DNA of 40,879 nt from Clostridiales bacterium (GCA_021201535.1 JAJQEU010000091.1:4401-45279), one strand, 5' to 3'. Shown: positions 25,232-34,800, numbered from the stretch's first letter. Notes: a model not told the origin generated them from the letters alone. Program-made: numbers and translations.

Positions 25232-25386
25232 GCTGTAAACCTCCGATTATTATGTATTTTTTATAAATGATATGAATTCAATTCGCTTTTTACCGGGCAC
25301 AAGGCTGTAAAGCAAACCATTGCATATGTGCCGTGTATAATCTTAAGGAACTGTCGGACAAAATATCCTGCCGGTCGCAGCCACTG

Positions 25387-26082
25387 TCAGACCGTCACTC
25401 TCGTCCCGCAAAAATCGCCTGAAACCGCTTTCACAATGCTGTCCTCCCCATTCAATCCGAAGACATACATCGGCATATGATTCTCCATACAGAGAATGGA
25501 AGCCGTCAGATCTACAACGGCCAGCTGCCGGTCGATCACCTCCTGAATGGAAACCTCATCATAACGCACAGCGTCCGGATTCTTCTTCGGGTCGGAATCG
25601 TACACGCCGTCCACCGCCTTGGCGAGAAGAATCACGTCCGCCTCAATCTCCACCGCGCGGAGCACAGTCGCCGTATCCGTGGAAAAATACGGGTGTCCGG
25701 TGCCTCCGGCAAAAAACACGACCATCCCTCTCGCGAAATATTTATTCGCCCTGTCCTTGGAAAACAGCTTGGTAAAGGAACCGCACTCAAAGGGTGTGAG
25801 CACATTCGTCCTCATGCCGACGGACCGGAAGATCTCCGAAACATAGATACAGTTCATCACCGTCGCCAGCATGCCGATCTGATCCGCCTTGGTCCGGTCG
25901 ATGGTTTCGCTGGTGCGCCCCCGCCAGAAATTGCCGCCGCCGATGACAATGCCGACCTCGATGCCCTGATCGACCAGCTGTTTCACCTGAAGAGCCACCG
26001 CGGTCACCGTTCCCTCGTCAAAACCGGTCTTCTTCTCCCCGGCCAGGGCTTCTCCGCTGAGTTTCAATAATACGCGTTTCAT
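25387..26082 (-). CDS. pyrH: UMP kinase
   Basis: The 231-residue enzyme phosphorylates UMP to UDP and is of the bacterial amino-acid-kinase fold. Motifs are LLKLSGEAL (N-terminal phosphate loop), GIVIGGGNFWRGR near 55, FFAGGTGHPYFSTDTA near 130 and AKAVDGVYDSDPKKNPDA near 158. The start is placed at 26082, where AAGGA lies 8 bases upstream and the protein begins MKRVLLKLSGEAL as in relatives. The frame is open for 36 further codons upstream, but these overlap the promoter region and are not family sequence. Usually rpsB-tsf precede pyrH; here murE does. Confidence 0.97.
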   Translation of the reverse strand: MKRVLLKLSGEALAGEKKTGFDEGTVTAVALQVKQLVDQGIEVGIVIGGGNFWRGRTSETIDRTKADQIGMLATVMNCIYVSEIFRSVGMRTNVLTPFECGSFTKLFSKDRANKYFARGMVVFFAGGTGHPYFSTDTATVLRAVEIEADVILLAKAVDGVYDSDPKKNPDAVRYDEVSIQEVIDRQLAVVDLTASILCMENHMPMYVFGLNGEDSIVKAVSGDFCGTRVTV

Positions 26083-26173
26083 ATAAGATTTCCTTTCTGA
26101 ACCTGCCCCATATTCGCGGTTCTCAAAATCATAAACGGGAATGCGGACATTCAATGGATGACCGTTCTCCTGT

Positions 26174-26202
26174 ATCATACCATACAGCATCAGAAAAATC
26201 CA
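26174..26202 (-). promoter_or_regulatory. Probable pyrH promoter with extended -10
   Basis: On the minus strand TATGAT (26174-26179) is preceded by TGG, an extended -10. The -35 position after a 17-base spacer reads TGGATT, a weak match. It would give a leader of about 85 bases before pyrH and allow the pyrH-frr-uppS part to be transcribed apart from murE. Confidence 0.5.
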
Positions 26203-26319
26203 GTACGGCGCATTCGAAATAACCCGACTTTATACTTATCCGTTTTTCCGACAGTTCCTGACCCGGATAAACCGGAACAGAAATTTTGCCATTTGGCGCA
26301 AAAAATTGTTTGTAAGCGC

Positions 26320-27795
26320 CTAACGGATAAAGTGTCCGTCTTTTACCACATCCGCCACCAGTTCCCGTTCATCCATATGATATTTTTTGCCGCAGATCTC
26401 CTGATAATCCTCATGGCCCTTTCCGGCCAGCACAATGATATCCCCCTCTTCGGCATGTTCAATCGCGTAGCGGATGGCCTCCGCGCGATCCACAATGGCT
26501 ATATATGTTCCATCCGCCTTTTTCACGCCGGTGATAATATCCTCCACGATCGCCTCCGGCTCCTCATTTCTGGGGTTATCAGAGGTAACGATTGTCAGAT
26601 CCGCCAGCCGGGAGGAAACCTCCCCCATCGAGAACCTTCTGTCCCGCGCGCGGTTGCCGCCGCAGCCGAACAGGCTGACTAACCGTTTCGGGTGGTATTC
26701 GCGCAGCGTCGTCAGCAGGCTTTCCAGACTCATGGCATTGTGCGCATAGTCGATCATCAGGGTAAACTTTGAGGATACAGGCAGAATCTCCACTCTGCCC
26801 TTCACATGAATCTGCGACAGAGACGATGAGATGGTCTCCTTCTCCACACCGAAATGACGGCAGATGGAAATCGCCGTCATAGAATTGTACACGCTGAATT
26901 TGCCGGGAATATCGATCTCCACATCCATATCCAGCTTCCCGCTCATATGATAAGCGACACCGAGACTGCCGCCCCTGTCGAACAGACGAACATCGCTCGC
27001 CCGCAGATCGGCGCGCTCCGAAAAACCGTAGGTCTCCACCTCACAGGTATGTCCCGCCATAATCTTTTCCAGATGAGCGTCATCCGCGTTAAAAATACCC
27101 TGGCGGCACTGCTGAAACAGGAGACTTTTACAGTGAATATAGTCTTCCAGATCCTTATGCTCGTTCGGTCCGATATGATCCGGCTCCAGATTGGTGAAAA
27201 TACCATAGTCAAAGATAAAGCCTCCGACCCGGTGCAGCATCAGTCCCTGGGAGGAAACCTCCATCACCACACACTTACATCCGGCGTCGACCATTCTCCG
27301 AAAGGATTCCTGAATCACGTAGGACTCCGGCGTTGTGTTGACAGCCGGAATCCGCTCCTCCCCGATGATTGTCTCAATCGTGCCGATCAGTCCGGTTCGG
27401 TAGCCGGAATGCTCCAGAATCGAGCGCACCATATAGGTGGCCGTCGTCTTGCCCTTGGTCCCCGTAATGCCGATCGTCGTCAGCTCCCTGGCCGGATATC
27501 CGAAATAAGCGGCCGAAGCCTCTGCCAGAGCCATGCGGGTATCCGCTGTTTTAATCACGGCAAGGGAGGACGGCACCTCCACATCCTTCTCAACGATCAC
27601 GGCCGCGGCGCCCTTCCTGGCCGCCTGCGCCGCATATATGTGTCCGTCGCTGACCGAACCGGAAATACAGACGAACACCGAACCCTTTTCTATTTTGCGG
27701 GAATCATAGACCAGAGTAGTAATCTCCCGATCCGTATCTCCCTGTACACAGATATAATCTGTTTTTTTAATCAAATCTGCTAATTTCATTCCCAT
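26320..27795 (-). CDS. murE: UDP-MurNAc-L-Ala-D-Glu ligase adding diaminopimelate (MurE)
   Basis: The 491-residue Mur ligase adds the third residue to the peptidoglycan stem peptide. The N-terminal uridine-binding domain has VYDSRKIEKGSVFVCI. The ATP loop ITGTKGKTT is at 110-118, TTPES and EVSSQGL follow, and the Lys of HCKSLLF near 228 is in the position of the carbamylated Lys. The C-terminal domain carries DNPRNEEP near 415. DNPR is the signature of enzymes selecting meso-diaminopimelate over lysine, which agrees with dapF immediately upstream. The start follows GGAAG. No clear terminator follows; pyrH has its own promoter downstream. Confidence 0.95.
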   Translation of the reverse strand: MGMKLADLIKKTDYICVQGDTDREITTLVYDSRKIEKGSVFVCISGSVSDGHIYAAQAARKGAAAVIVEKDVEVPSSLAVIKTADTRMALAEASAAYFGYPARELTTIGITGTKGKTTATYMVRSILEHSGYRTGLIGTIETIIGEERIPAVNTTPESYVIQESFRRMVDAGCKCVVMEVSSQGLMLHRVGGFIFDYGIFTNLEPDHIGPNEHKDLEDYIHCKSLLFQQCRQGIFNADDAHLEKIMAGHTCEVETYGFSERADLRASDVRLFDRGGSLGVAYHMSGKLDMDVEIDIPGKFSVYNSMTAISICRHFGVEKETISSSLSQIHVKGRVEILPVSSKFTLMIDYAHNAMSLESLLTTLREYHPKRLVSLFGCGGNRARDRRFSMGEVSSRLADLTIVTSDNPRNEEPEAIVEDIITGVKKADGTYIAIVDRAEAIRYAIEHAEEGDIIVLAGKGHEDYQEICGKKYHMDERELVADVVKDGHFIR

Positions 27796-27889
27796 ATCTC
27801 ACTTCCGTTTTCAGCCTGCCGCGCAGCTGTTGTATTTCTGATACAGATGATGCCGGGGCCTCCCTGAGTACAAAATCCACGCAGCTGGC

Positions 27890-27935
27890 GATGCACTATT
27901 TCATATCAGCAGCGTATCCGAACCGATGGTGCATC
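27890..27935 (-). other. Hairpin over the dapF stop codon
   Basis: GATGCAC (27890-27896) and GTGCATC (27929-27935) form a perfect 7-bp inverted repeat with a 32-base loop. It begins inside the dapF stop codon and continues into the 138-base dapF-murE spacer. The spacer also contains a short hairpin TGTAT/ATACA and two copies of CAGCTGCG. No U-tract follows, so it is not an intrinsic terminator; a role in mRNA processing or stability is possible. Confidence 0.35.
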
Positions 27936-28776
27936 ACAGACCGCTCACGTCGATCTCCCCTTCAAAGACCGTCGTCGCCGGCCCCGTCATCCAGACAGTA
28001 TCCGCCTCTCTGTCATAAAAAATCTGCAGATCTCCACCCAAAAGGTGAACCAGCACATGATCGTCCGTATATCCGTTCAGCACACTCGCCACGACGGATG
28101 CGCAGGTGCCGGTGCCGCAGGCCCACGTCTCGCCGGATCCCCGCTCCCAGACACGCATATTTGCCTCACACCGACTGATGATCTGCACAAACTCAGTATT
28201 GATCCGATCCGGAAACCGCTCATGATTCTCAAAGTACGGTCCCAGTTTTTCCACGGGAAAGGTCTCCGTATCATCCACAAACACAACCGCATGCGGGTTG
28301 CCCATGGAAACACAGGTCATGAGGTATTCCCTGTCCAGAACTGTAATCGGCTCACTCACGATCCTGTCGCCGTCCGATATAACCGGAATATGCTCCGGTT
28401 TTAACTCAGGCGCACCCATATTCACCTTCACAAGCGATACTTTTCCTTCCTCGATCGTCAGATCCAGATACTTGATCCCCGACTTTGTCTCAATGGAAAT
28501 CTGTGTCTGATCGGTCATGCCGTGGTCATACACATATTTTGCCACACAGCGAATCCCGTTGCCGCACATATTTCCCTCAGAACCGTCGGCGTTATACATA
28601 ACCATCCGGAAATCTGCTGTTTCTGAAGGACAGATCAGAATCATACCGTCTGCGCCGATCCCGAAATGACGATCGCTGACATACACGGACACCGCGGCAG
28701 GATTCCGAACCGTCTCTTCAAAGCAATTCACATAGACATAATCATTTCCGCACCCATGCATCTTGGTAAACTTCAT
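27934..28776 (-). CDS. dapF: Diaminopimelate epimerase
   Basis: DapF (280 residues) interconverts LL- and meso-diaminopimelate with two cysteines acting as acid and base. Both are seen in the classic contexts: Cys71 in GNMCGNGIRC and Cys220 in WACGTGTCAS. The N-terminus MKFTKMHGCGNDYV is typical. The product is the substrate for the MurE encoded next, so the two genes form a functional pair for cell-wall synthesis and lysine supply. A GGAAA site precedes the ATG. Confidence 0.97.
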   Translation of the reverse strand: MKFTKMHGCGNDYVYVNCFEETVRNPAAVSVYVSDRHFGIGADGMILICPSETADFRMVMYNADGSEGNMCGNGIRCVAKYVYDHGMTDQTQISIETKSGIKYLDLTIEEGKVSLVKVNMGAPELKPEHIPVISDGDRIVSEPITVLDREYLMTCVSMGNPHAVVFVDDTETFPVEKLGPYFENHERFPDRINTEFVQIISRCEANMRVWERGSGETWACGTGTCASVVASVLNGYTDDHVLVHLLGGDLQIFYDREADTVWMTGPATTVFEGEIDVSGL

Positions 28777-28830
28777 AGGCTTCGTTTCCTTTCTTTATAA
28801 ACACACATGCACCGCTCCCGCAGTACTGTC

Positions 28831-30084
28831 TCAGTCCGTGCTTTCCGTATCAGTGTTTCCGACATCCGTCAGATCTGTATCCGCGCTGTCTGTATCCGTT
28901 TCCTCCGCATCAGTACTGTCCGCGGCATCCGCATCTGTACTCGGATAGTAGATATAATTACATTTCAACACACTGCTCGTCATACCGTTTTCATCGATAG
29001 CAATCAATGACAGAATATGATTCCCCTCCGGTATCTCGATGGGACCTGTATACCGTGCGGAAGAAGCGGTCGGCGTCGTATTATCCCAAGTATAGTATAC
29101 CTTCGTTCCCGAAGGAACCCTCACCGTCACCGTGGCGGGCTCGGTAAACGTACCGCCGTCCGGATCTACCGACGGCATATCCGGCGCATTCAGTGAAATT
29201 TTATAAACAGCACATACCGGTTCACTGTAATACCCGTCCTCATCCATACAGACGGCAATCAGCGTGATCGTGCCCTGTTCATTGATCTCAACCGGATCGG
29301 TATAGAGCTCATCCTCCTCCGTCGGCGTACTTCCGTCCAGTGTATAATAGATAAGCAGATCGTCGTCTTCTGCCGTAATCTCAACCGTGAGATATTCCGT
29401 ATAACTGCCGCTCTCCACAGAAATATCAGGGACAGAAATCACGTAACTCTCAAAAAGGACCAGAATATCCTCATCCGTGACTCCATCCATCAGAGCCAGA
29501 ATCTCATCTCGCCTCCCCTGATCGTCATAAAGTGCGATCAGACCCTCATAAGCCTCATCATTAACAGGATCCAGTTCGATCACAGCCAGATACATCTCTT
29601 CCGCGGAATCATATTCCTTCTCATCTGCATAGATCTCTGCATACAGCAACAGCGCATCCGGATAATCCTCATCCAGAGCCAGCACACGGTCGAGATACGC
29701 CATGGCTCCCTTGTAATTTTTCTGAGAATATTCCGTCTGTGCCCGGTTCAGCAGATATTCCGCTGAGTGATTCCGCTGAAATCGGACAAATCCGAAAACA
29801 GCTGCGGCGGCCGCGGCGATGACAATGACCAGTATGATGATACGGCGTCTGCGCTTATCTCTCTTTTGCGCGTGTTTTTTTTCTTCTCTGTTCCGGATGA
29901 TCGTCCGGTCTTCTGTCAGATCCGGGTCTTCCTCTTTTTCGGAATCCTTTTTTTCATCCATGAGTGATCGCAGATACTCTTCTTCCAGAACGTTCAGTTC
30001 CGAAACAATCTGTACCTCCTGTCCGCACCGGTAACAGTATATACTTCCTTCCGTCAGTGCCGCACCGCATTTTGCGCAAACCAT
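28831..30084 (-). CDS. Membrane protein: zinc ribbon, TPR and two chitobiase-C-terminal-like domains
   Basis: The 417-residue protein has an N-terminal zinc ribbon (Cys3, Cys6, Cys17, Cys20), a charged linker, and one transmembrane segment at about 82-101 preceded by a basic stretch that should stay in the cytoplasm. Outside the membrane, TPR-like helices (about 107-205) contain NYKGAMAYLDRVLALDEDYPDALLL-type spacing. Two domains of about 75 residues follow, with YYTLDGSTPT and YYTWDNTTPT, the signature of the CHB_HEX_C_1 family. The last 30 residues are a low-complexity Thr/Asp/Ser tail. No enzymatic motif is seen. A good AGAGGA site precedes the ATG. It lies 23 bases after fhs and 54 before dapF, so co-transcription with cell-wall genes suggests an envelope role; function unknown. 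Confidence 0.8.
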   Translation of the reverse strand: MVCAKCGAALTEGSIYCYRCGQEVQIVSELNVLEEEYLRSLMDEKKDSEKEEDPDLTEDRTIIRNREEKKHAQKRDKRRRRIIILVIVIAAAAAAVFGFVRFQRNHSAEYLLNRAQTEYSQKNYKGAMAYLDRVLALDEDYPDALLLYAEIYADEKEYDSAEEMYLAVIELDPVNDEAYEGLIALYDDQGRRDEILALMDGVTDEDILVLFESYVISVPDISVESGSYTEYLTVEITAEDDDLLIYYTLDGSTPTEEDELYTDPVEINEQGTITLIAVCMDEDGYYSEPVCAVYKISLNAPDMPSVDPDGGTFTEPATVTVRVPSGTKVYYTWDNTTPTASSARYTGPIEIPEGNHILSLIAIDENGMTSSVLKCNYIYYPSTDADAADSTDAEETDTDSADTDLTDVGNTDTESTD

Positions 30085-30107
30085 AGTGTCCTCTTTCCTG
30101 TCCTATG

Positions 30108-31778
30108 TTAAAACAATCCCGTGATCACGCCATTCTCATTCACGTCTATATTGTTGGCTGCCGGTTTTTTCGGAAGCCCCGGCATCGTCATGATCGCTCC
30201 GGTAACCGCAACCACAAACCCGGCTCCGGCACTGACATACACCTCGCGCACATTCACGGTAAAATGCTGCGGCCTTCCGAGCTTATTCTGATCATCCGAC
30301 AGAGAATACTGCGTCTTTGCCATACAGACGGGAAATGTTCCCATACCGAGACTCTCGATCCGTTTCAGCTCTTTCACCGCCGCGCCGGAATAGGTGACTC
30401 CGTCCGCGCCGTAGATTTCCTTTGCAATGGTTTCGATCTTTTCCTGTAAAGACAGTCCGTCTTCATACAGCACCTTAAAATGGCTTTCCTTATGCTCAAG
30501 TGCATCCAGCACCTGCCGAGCCAGGGCGATGCCGCCCTCTCCTCCCTTTTCCCATACCTCGGACAGCGCAAAATCACATCCGCGCGCCTTACAGAAATCC
30601 TCGATATACTTCACTTCTGCATCCGTATCCGTCACAAACGAATTGAGCGTCACAACGATCGGCACGCCATACTTCTGAAGATTTTCGATATGCTTCTCCA
30701 GATTCACAATTCCCTTTTTTAAAGCCTCTGTATTTTCCTTTGACAATTCCGTTTTCGGTACGCCGCCGTTGTATTTCAATGCCCGCACCGTGGCTACCAG
30801 AACAACCGCGTCCGGTTTTAACCCCGCCATGCGGCATTTGATATCGAAGAACTTCTCAGCTCCGAGATCCGCGCCGAAGCCTGCCTCCGTAACCGTAATA
30901 TCCCCCAGCTTCATCGCTGTCTTTGTTGCCCTCACACTGTTGCAGCCGTGCGCGATATTTGCAAACGGTCCGCCGTGCACGATCGCCGGCGTATGCTCCA
31001 GTGTCTGGATCAGATTCGGCTTTAATGCATCCTTCAGTAACGCTGCCATCGCCCCGACAGCCTGCAGATCAGCGGCGGTCACAGGTTCCCCGGAAAATGA
31101 ATAGGCGACGATCATCCTTCCCAGGCGGCGTTTTAAGTCCTCCATATCGTCCGCCAGACAGAGTACAGCCATAATCTCCGAAGCTACCGTGATCACAAAG
31201 TGATCCTCCCGGACCATTCCGTCCGCCTTGCTGCCCAGACCGACCACGACATTCCGCAGAACCCTGTCATTCATATCCAGACAGCGCTTCCAGACAACCT
31301 GTCTCGGATCGATACCGAGCGCATTTCCCTGCTGGATATGGTTGTCAAGCATTGCCGCAAGTAGATTGTTCGCAGAGGTGATCGCATGAAAATCCCCTGT
31401 AAAATGAAGATTCAGATCCTCCATCGGTACCACCTGGGCGTATCCGCCGCCGGCCGCGCCGCCCTTGATGCCGAAGCAGGGGCCGAGCGACGGTTCCCGC
31501 AGCGCAAGAACCGCATGTTTATTGAGTCTGCAAAGCGCCTGTGCGAGACCGATACTGGTCGTCGTCTTGCCCTCACCGGCGGGAGTCGGATTGATCGCGG
31601 TTACCAGAACCAGTTTCCCATCCGGTCGATCTTTCATCCGGTCGATCAGCTCATCGGATAATTTTGCCTTATATTTTCCGTACAATTCCAGATCGTCCGC
31701 TCCGATCCCGATTCTGGCTGCCACATCCGCAATCGGCTCCAGTACTGTCTCCTGCGCGATTTGAATATCTGTTTTCAT
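30108..31778 (-). CDS. fhs: Formate-tetrahydrofolate ligase
   Basis: The 556-residue enzyme makes 10-formyl-THF from formate, THF and ATP. It is a full-length family member with the P-loop [13 protein letters not shown] at 63-75. Other conserved blocks are [23 protein letters not shown] near 94, HFTGDFHAI near 129, [11 protein letters not shown] near 309 and the final [16 protein letters not shown]. In anaerobes it feeds purine and fMet synthesis and, where present, the Wood-Ljungdahl pathway; no other gene of that pathway is in the window. AAGGAGG stands 9 bases before the start. A promoter at 31803-31830 begins this unit. Confidence 0.98.
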   Translation of the reverse strand: MKTDIQIAQETVLEPIADVAARIGIGADDLELYGKYKAKLSDELIDRMKDRPDGKLVLVTAINPTPAGEGKTTTSIGLAQALCRLNKHAVLALREPSLGPCFGIKGGAAGGGYAQVVPMEDLNLHFTGDFHAITSANNLLAAMLDNHIQQGNALGIDPRQVVWKRCLDMNDRVLRNVVVGLGSKADGMVREDHFVITVASEIMAVLCLADDMEDLKRRLGRMIVAYSFSGEPVTAADLQAVGAMAALLKDALKPNLIQTLEHTPAIVHGGPFANIAHGCNSVRATKTAMKLGDITVTEAGFGADLGAEKFFDIKCRMAGLKPDAVVLVATVRALKYNGGVPKTELSKENTEALKKGIVNLEKHIENLQKYGVPIVVTLNSFVTDTDAEVKYIEDFCKARGCDFALSEVWEKGGEGGIALARQVLDALEHKESHFKVLYEDGLSLQEKIETIAKEIYGADGVTYSGAAVKELKRIESLGMGTFPVCMAKTQYSLSDDQNKLGRPQHFTVNVREVYVSAGAGFVVAVTGAIMTMPGLPKKPAANNIDVNENGVITGLF

Positions 31779-31802
31779 AGCCCCTGTCCTCCTTGGAATG
31801 TT

Positions 31803-31830
31803 CTTATACTCTTATGTATCTATCTGTAAA
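31803..31830 (-). promoter_or_regulatory. Promoter of fhs
   Basis: On the minus strand TTTACA (31825-31830), a 16-base spacer and TATAAG (31803-31808), each one base from consensus, would start transcription just upstream of the fhs ribosome binding site. The -35 hexamer is part of the T-rich tail of the preceding terminator-like repeat. Confidence 0.55.
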
Positions 31831-31934
31831 AAGACCGCGCCTGACTCGGGCCTTTAACAGTGGCCGACACGTTTGTTATCTGTATCTTCAGTACAGTCTG
31901 TAAAAACGCTGCGCCTGACGCAAGCCCATAGCAG
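31823..31934 (-). repeat. Duplicated terminator-like element between ftsK and fhs
   Basis: Two 38-base units, 31823-31860 and 31897-31934, match at 29 of 38 positions without gaps. On the minus strand each has a small G/C-rich dyad built around GTCAGGCGC followed by TTTTTACAGA. The unit nearer ftsK starts 3 bases after its stop codon and probably acts as its terminator, though its stem is short. The second unit is the likely product of a duplication. Confidence 0.55.
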
Positions 31935-31936
31935 GC

Positions 31937-34525
31937 TCATATATCCGAAGAAACGGTTCCCTCTCCCGTGCCCGAGTATTCCTCCATCGTCATAAGCACT
32001 CTGCGGGGCTTCGTCCCCTCCTCCGGTCCGACGATGCCGGCCTCCTCCAGCTGATCCATAATCCGGGCTGCCCGGTTAAATCCGATCCTGAAATTGCGCT
32101 GCAGCATACCAATCGAGCCCTTTTCCTTCTCAATCAAAAATCGCGCCGCGTCGTCGAAATAGGCATCCCGGTCATCGTCAGAAGCAGTAAAGCCGCTGCC
32201 GCCTCCGATACCGGATTCAGAAGATTTTACCTTTTCCTCTATTTCAGAATTATAGGACACCTCGCCGTTTTTATCAATGATATAATCTACAACTTTTGAA
32301 ACTTCCGTATCGGACACAAAAGCACCCTGCACACGCAGCGGTTTCGCGTATCCCTGCGGATAAAAGAGCATATCTCCCTTTCCGAGAAGCTTTTCCGCGC
32401 CGTTCATATCCAGAATGGTGCGCGAATCCACACCGGAAGTCACGGAAAAAGCGATCCGCGACGGCATATTGGCTTTAATCAGACCGGTAATGACATTGAC
32501 CGAAGGGCGCTGTGTGGCGATGATCAGGTGAATGCCTGCCGCTCTCGCCAGCTGCGCGAGCCTGCATATGGCATCTTCAACATCACCCGCCGCGACCATC
32601 ATCAGATCCGCCAGCTCATCAACAATGACGACAATCTGAGCCATCTTCTGCGGTTTGTTTTTATCCTCGATATCCGAAACGGATTCTACCTTTTTATTGT
32701 AACCCTTCATATCGCGAACGCCGTATTCCGCAAACTTATTATACCGGTCCGTCATCTCAGCTACCGCCCAATGAAGGGCGCCCGCCGCTTTTTTCGGGTC
32801 AGTCACAACCGGAATCAGAAGGTGCGGAATATTATTGTAAACGCTCAGCTCCACCACCTTCGGATCAATCATGATCAGCTTCACCTCACTCGGGTCCGCT
32901 TTAAATAAAATACTCATAATGATCGTATTGATACAGACTGATTTACCGGATCCGGTCGCGCCGGCAATCAGAAGGTGCGGCATTTTTGCAATATCCGCCA
33001 CAATCACATGACCCGCAATATCCTTGCCGACACAGAAGGAAATTCTGGACGCATGGCTGCGAAAATCTGCTGATTCAACCAGATCACGAAAAGCCACGGT
33101 GACATTTTCCTTATTCGGCACTTCAATCCCGATGGCAGCTTTTCCAGGAATCGGGGCTTCAATCCGAATATCCGGAACCATCAGGTTCAGCTTTATATCG
33201 TCAGCAAGATTTACGATCTTGCTGACCTTGACGCCCATCTCCGGGTGAACCTCATACTGTGTCACGGCCGGTCCGCAGACGACATTCGTCACGCGCGCAT
33301 CGACGCCAAAGGTCTGCAGTGTTTTCTGCAGTCTGGCGGACATTTCCTGTAAATGCTGTCTGGAATCACCCTTTCGGCTCGGATCGCCTTTCTGCAGGAG
33401 ACGAATGTCCGGATAAACGTAGGATACCGGGTTCTCTCTCTCCGACTGCCGGATCGAACTGTCGATTTCGGAAACCTCGATATCCGTTTCTGCTTCCGGC
33501 TGCTTTTTCTTCCTGCTCTTCTTTTTTTTCAGTGAAACGGTTTCCTCTTCATCTTTAAGAAGAGAATTTTTCGATTCCGTATCCTCACACGCAGAGACAT
33601 CCCCCTGCGGCCGATTCCAGAACTCCTCCGACTGCCGACACGTCAGTTCTTTCTCGTCCGTATCTCCATCCGGCCGCGCGTCAGCATCCGTATATGACAG
33701 CTGTGTCAGATCAAGTTCGTTCATCTGATCCGAAGCATTCCGCTCTGTTTCTTTTTTCAGTCTGATATCGACCGGAATCTTTTTACCACGCCGTTCGGTC
33801 TTTCTGGTCTTATTCCCTGCAGATATATCCTCCACAGCCGTTTCCCTCTCCTGCCTCTGCTTTTTTTCGGCTGCGGCAATTCTTTTTTTTTCAGCTCCCT
33901 CTCTGGCGGAATCATATGCTTTCCTGCTGCCCCTGGAGATGCCGTCAAACAGCGACCGCTCCGTGATCAGAACCACACAGAGGATCAGTACGATAATATC
34001 AATGATATATGTAGCCGCGATACCGAACGCCTTCACCAACGCGGCGGCTATGACCGCACCGAGCAGACCGCCTCCCGCCCGCGCAGCCGCACAGTCAGCA
34101 AATGTATACATGAGATTGGCAGAATCCCCTCCCGTATATACCATATGTGCAAACACACATAAAAACACAAAAAACAGAACTCCGGAAAACGCTTTCAGAA
34201 TGGCGCGTCCGGAATAAGTATGTTTTGAGCCGCGCCCCGTTCTTCTGTTTGAAATCAGAAACGCGCATACCAGAAACAGCGCAAAAGGAAACGCATAAGA
34301 CAATATTCCGAACAATCCGAAAAAGAAGTGGCTGAAGGCATTCCCGACCACTCCGCCTTTTCCGATATTCGCAATAAATAAAACAATACAAAACGCAAGT
34401 ACCACAAATAAAAGTATCTCACTGCCCCAGGAAAACCCGGAGGAGGAGCTGTTCTTTCGTGTTCCCCGCTTTGATGATCTCCCGGATGTTTTCCTTCGGG
34501 AGGAAGACTTCTTTTTTGATGCCAT
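31937..34525 (-). CDS. ftsK: DNA translocase FtsK/SpoIIIE
   Basis: The 862-residue protein begins with a basic Ser-rich tail, then four to five membrane helices (about 35-187) and a long charged linker (200-385). The motor follows with Walker A IAGATGSGKSV near 520, Walker B VIVDELADLMMVA, and the C-terminal gamma winged helix (RNFRIGFNRAARIMDQLEEAGIVG near 815) that reads orienting DNA sequences. It pumps chromosomal DNA at the septum during division or sporulation. In B. subtilis the spoIIIE gene lies beside tepA, as here. AGGG stands about 10 bases before the start. It has its own promoter and a leader of about 180 bases. Confidence 0.95.
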   Translation of the reverse strand: MASKKKSSSRRKTSGRSSKRGTRKNSSSSGFSWGSEILLFVVLAFCIVLFIANIGKGGVVGNAFSHFFFGLFGILSYAFPFALFLVCAFLISNRRTGRGSKHTYSGRAILKAFSGVLFFVFLCVFAHMVYTGGDSANLMYTFADCAAARAGGGLLGAVIAAALVKAFGIAATYIIDIIVLILCVVLITERSLFDGISRGSRKAYDSAREGAEKKRIAAAEKKQRQERETAVEDISAGNKTRKTERRGKKIPVDIRLKKETERNASDQMNELDLTQLSYTDADARPDGDTDEKELTCRQSEEFWNRPQGDVSACEDTESKNSLLKDEEETVSLKKKKSRKKKQPEAETDIEVSEIDSSIRQSERENPVSYVYPDIRLLQKGDPSRKGDSRQHLQEMSARLQKTLQTFGVDARVTNVVCGPAVTQYEVHPEMGVKVSKIVNLADDIKLNLMVPDIRIEAPIPGKAAIGIEVPNKENVTVAFRDLVESADFRSHASRISFCVGKDIAGHVIVADIAKMPHLLIAGATGSGKSVCINTIIMSILFKADPSEVKLIMIDPKVVELSVYNNIPHLLIPVVTDPKKAAGALHWAVAEMTDRYNKFAEYGVRDMKGYNKKVESVSDIEDKNKPQKMAQIVVIVDELADLMMVAAGDVEDAICRLAQLARAAGIHLIIATQRPSVNVITGLIKANMPSRIAFSVTSGVDSRTILDMNGAEKLLGKGDMLFYPQGYAKPLRVQGAFVSDTEVSKVVDYIIDKNGEVSYNSEIEEKVKSSESGIGGGSGFTASDDDRDAYFDDAARFLIEKEKGSIGMLQRNFRIGFNRAARIMDQLEEAGIVGPEEGTKPRRVLMTMEEYSGTGEGTVSSDI

Positions 34526-34741
34526 AAATCATTTACCCTGCTATATAAACAAAAATGTGTGTCCGGTCCGTCCGGTCAGAACCATGCGCCCGCACCGTTG
34601 CCGGATGAAACGGCTGTGCCGTCACACTCCCCTCTATGCCAGATAAAAATAGCCGCCGATTGACAGAAGACCGGTATCTGTCTCCACATGAATGAGGAAC
34701 TGAAACAGATATATATTACCACACTTTGATTTTTATGTCAT
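34526..34741 (-). promoter_or_regulatory. Promoter and long leader of ftsK
   Basis: ATGACA (34736-34741), a 17-base spacer and TAATAT (34713-34718) on the minus strand form a good promoter. The leader of about 180 bases contains a small hairpin ACGGC-ACA-GCCGT and a direct repeat GACCGGAC close to the coding start. A 37-codon open frame beginning in the leader has no ribosome binding site, so I do not call it a gene. Confidence 0.65.
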
Positions 34742-34771
34742 CTGATTTTTTCTTATGAAAGCGTTGTCTGT

Positions 34772-34800
34772 AAAGATGACTGCGGAGCAGTCATTTTCTT
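34772..34800. terminator. Hairpin after tepA
   Basis: ATGACTGC (34776-34783) and GCAGTCAT (34787-34794) form an 8-bp stem with a 3-base loop, extendable by three weaker pairs. On the minus strand it comes 6 bases after the tepA stop and is followed by CTTTACAGA, resembling the tails of the elements after ftsK. On the plus strand it is followed by TTTTCTTTTA. Confidence 0.65.

Noticed and set aside
26083-26190. N-terminal extension of pyrH upstream of 26082
   Set aside because: It covers the promoter-like sequence, and the family N-terminus MKRVLLKLSGEAL begins exactly at the ATG with a ribosome site.
7302-26258. The string AGGAACTGTCGGA occurs near 7304, near 25345 and inverted near 26250, flanking pyrH
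   Set aside because: Shared strings of 13-14 bases are expected by chance several times in a 41-kb window on two strands. One copy is inside the HAD coding sequence, and the flanks do not match.
34560-34680. A 37-codon frame in the ftsK leader as a possible leader peptide
   Set aside because: No ribosome binding site precedes its ATG, and the codons do not suggest an attenuation peptide.
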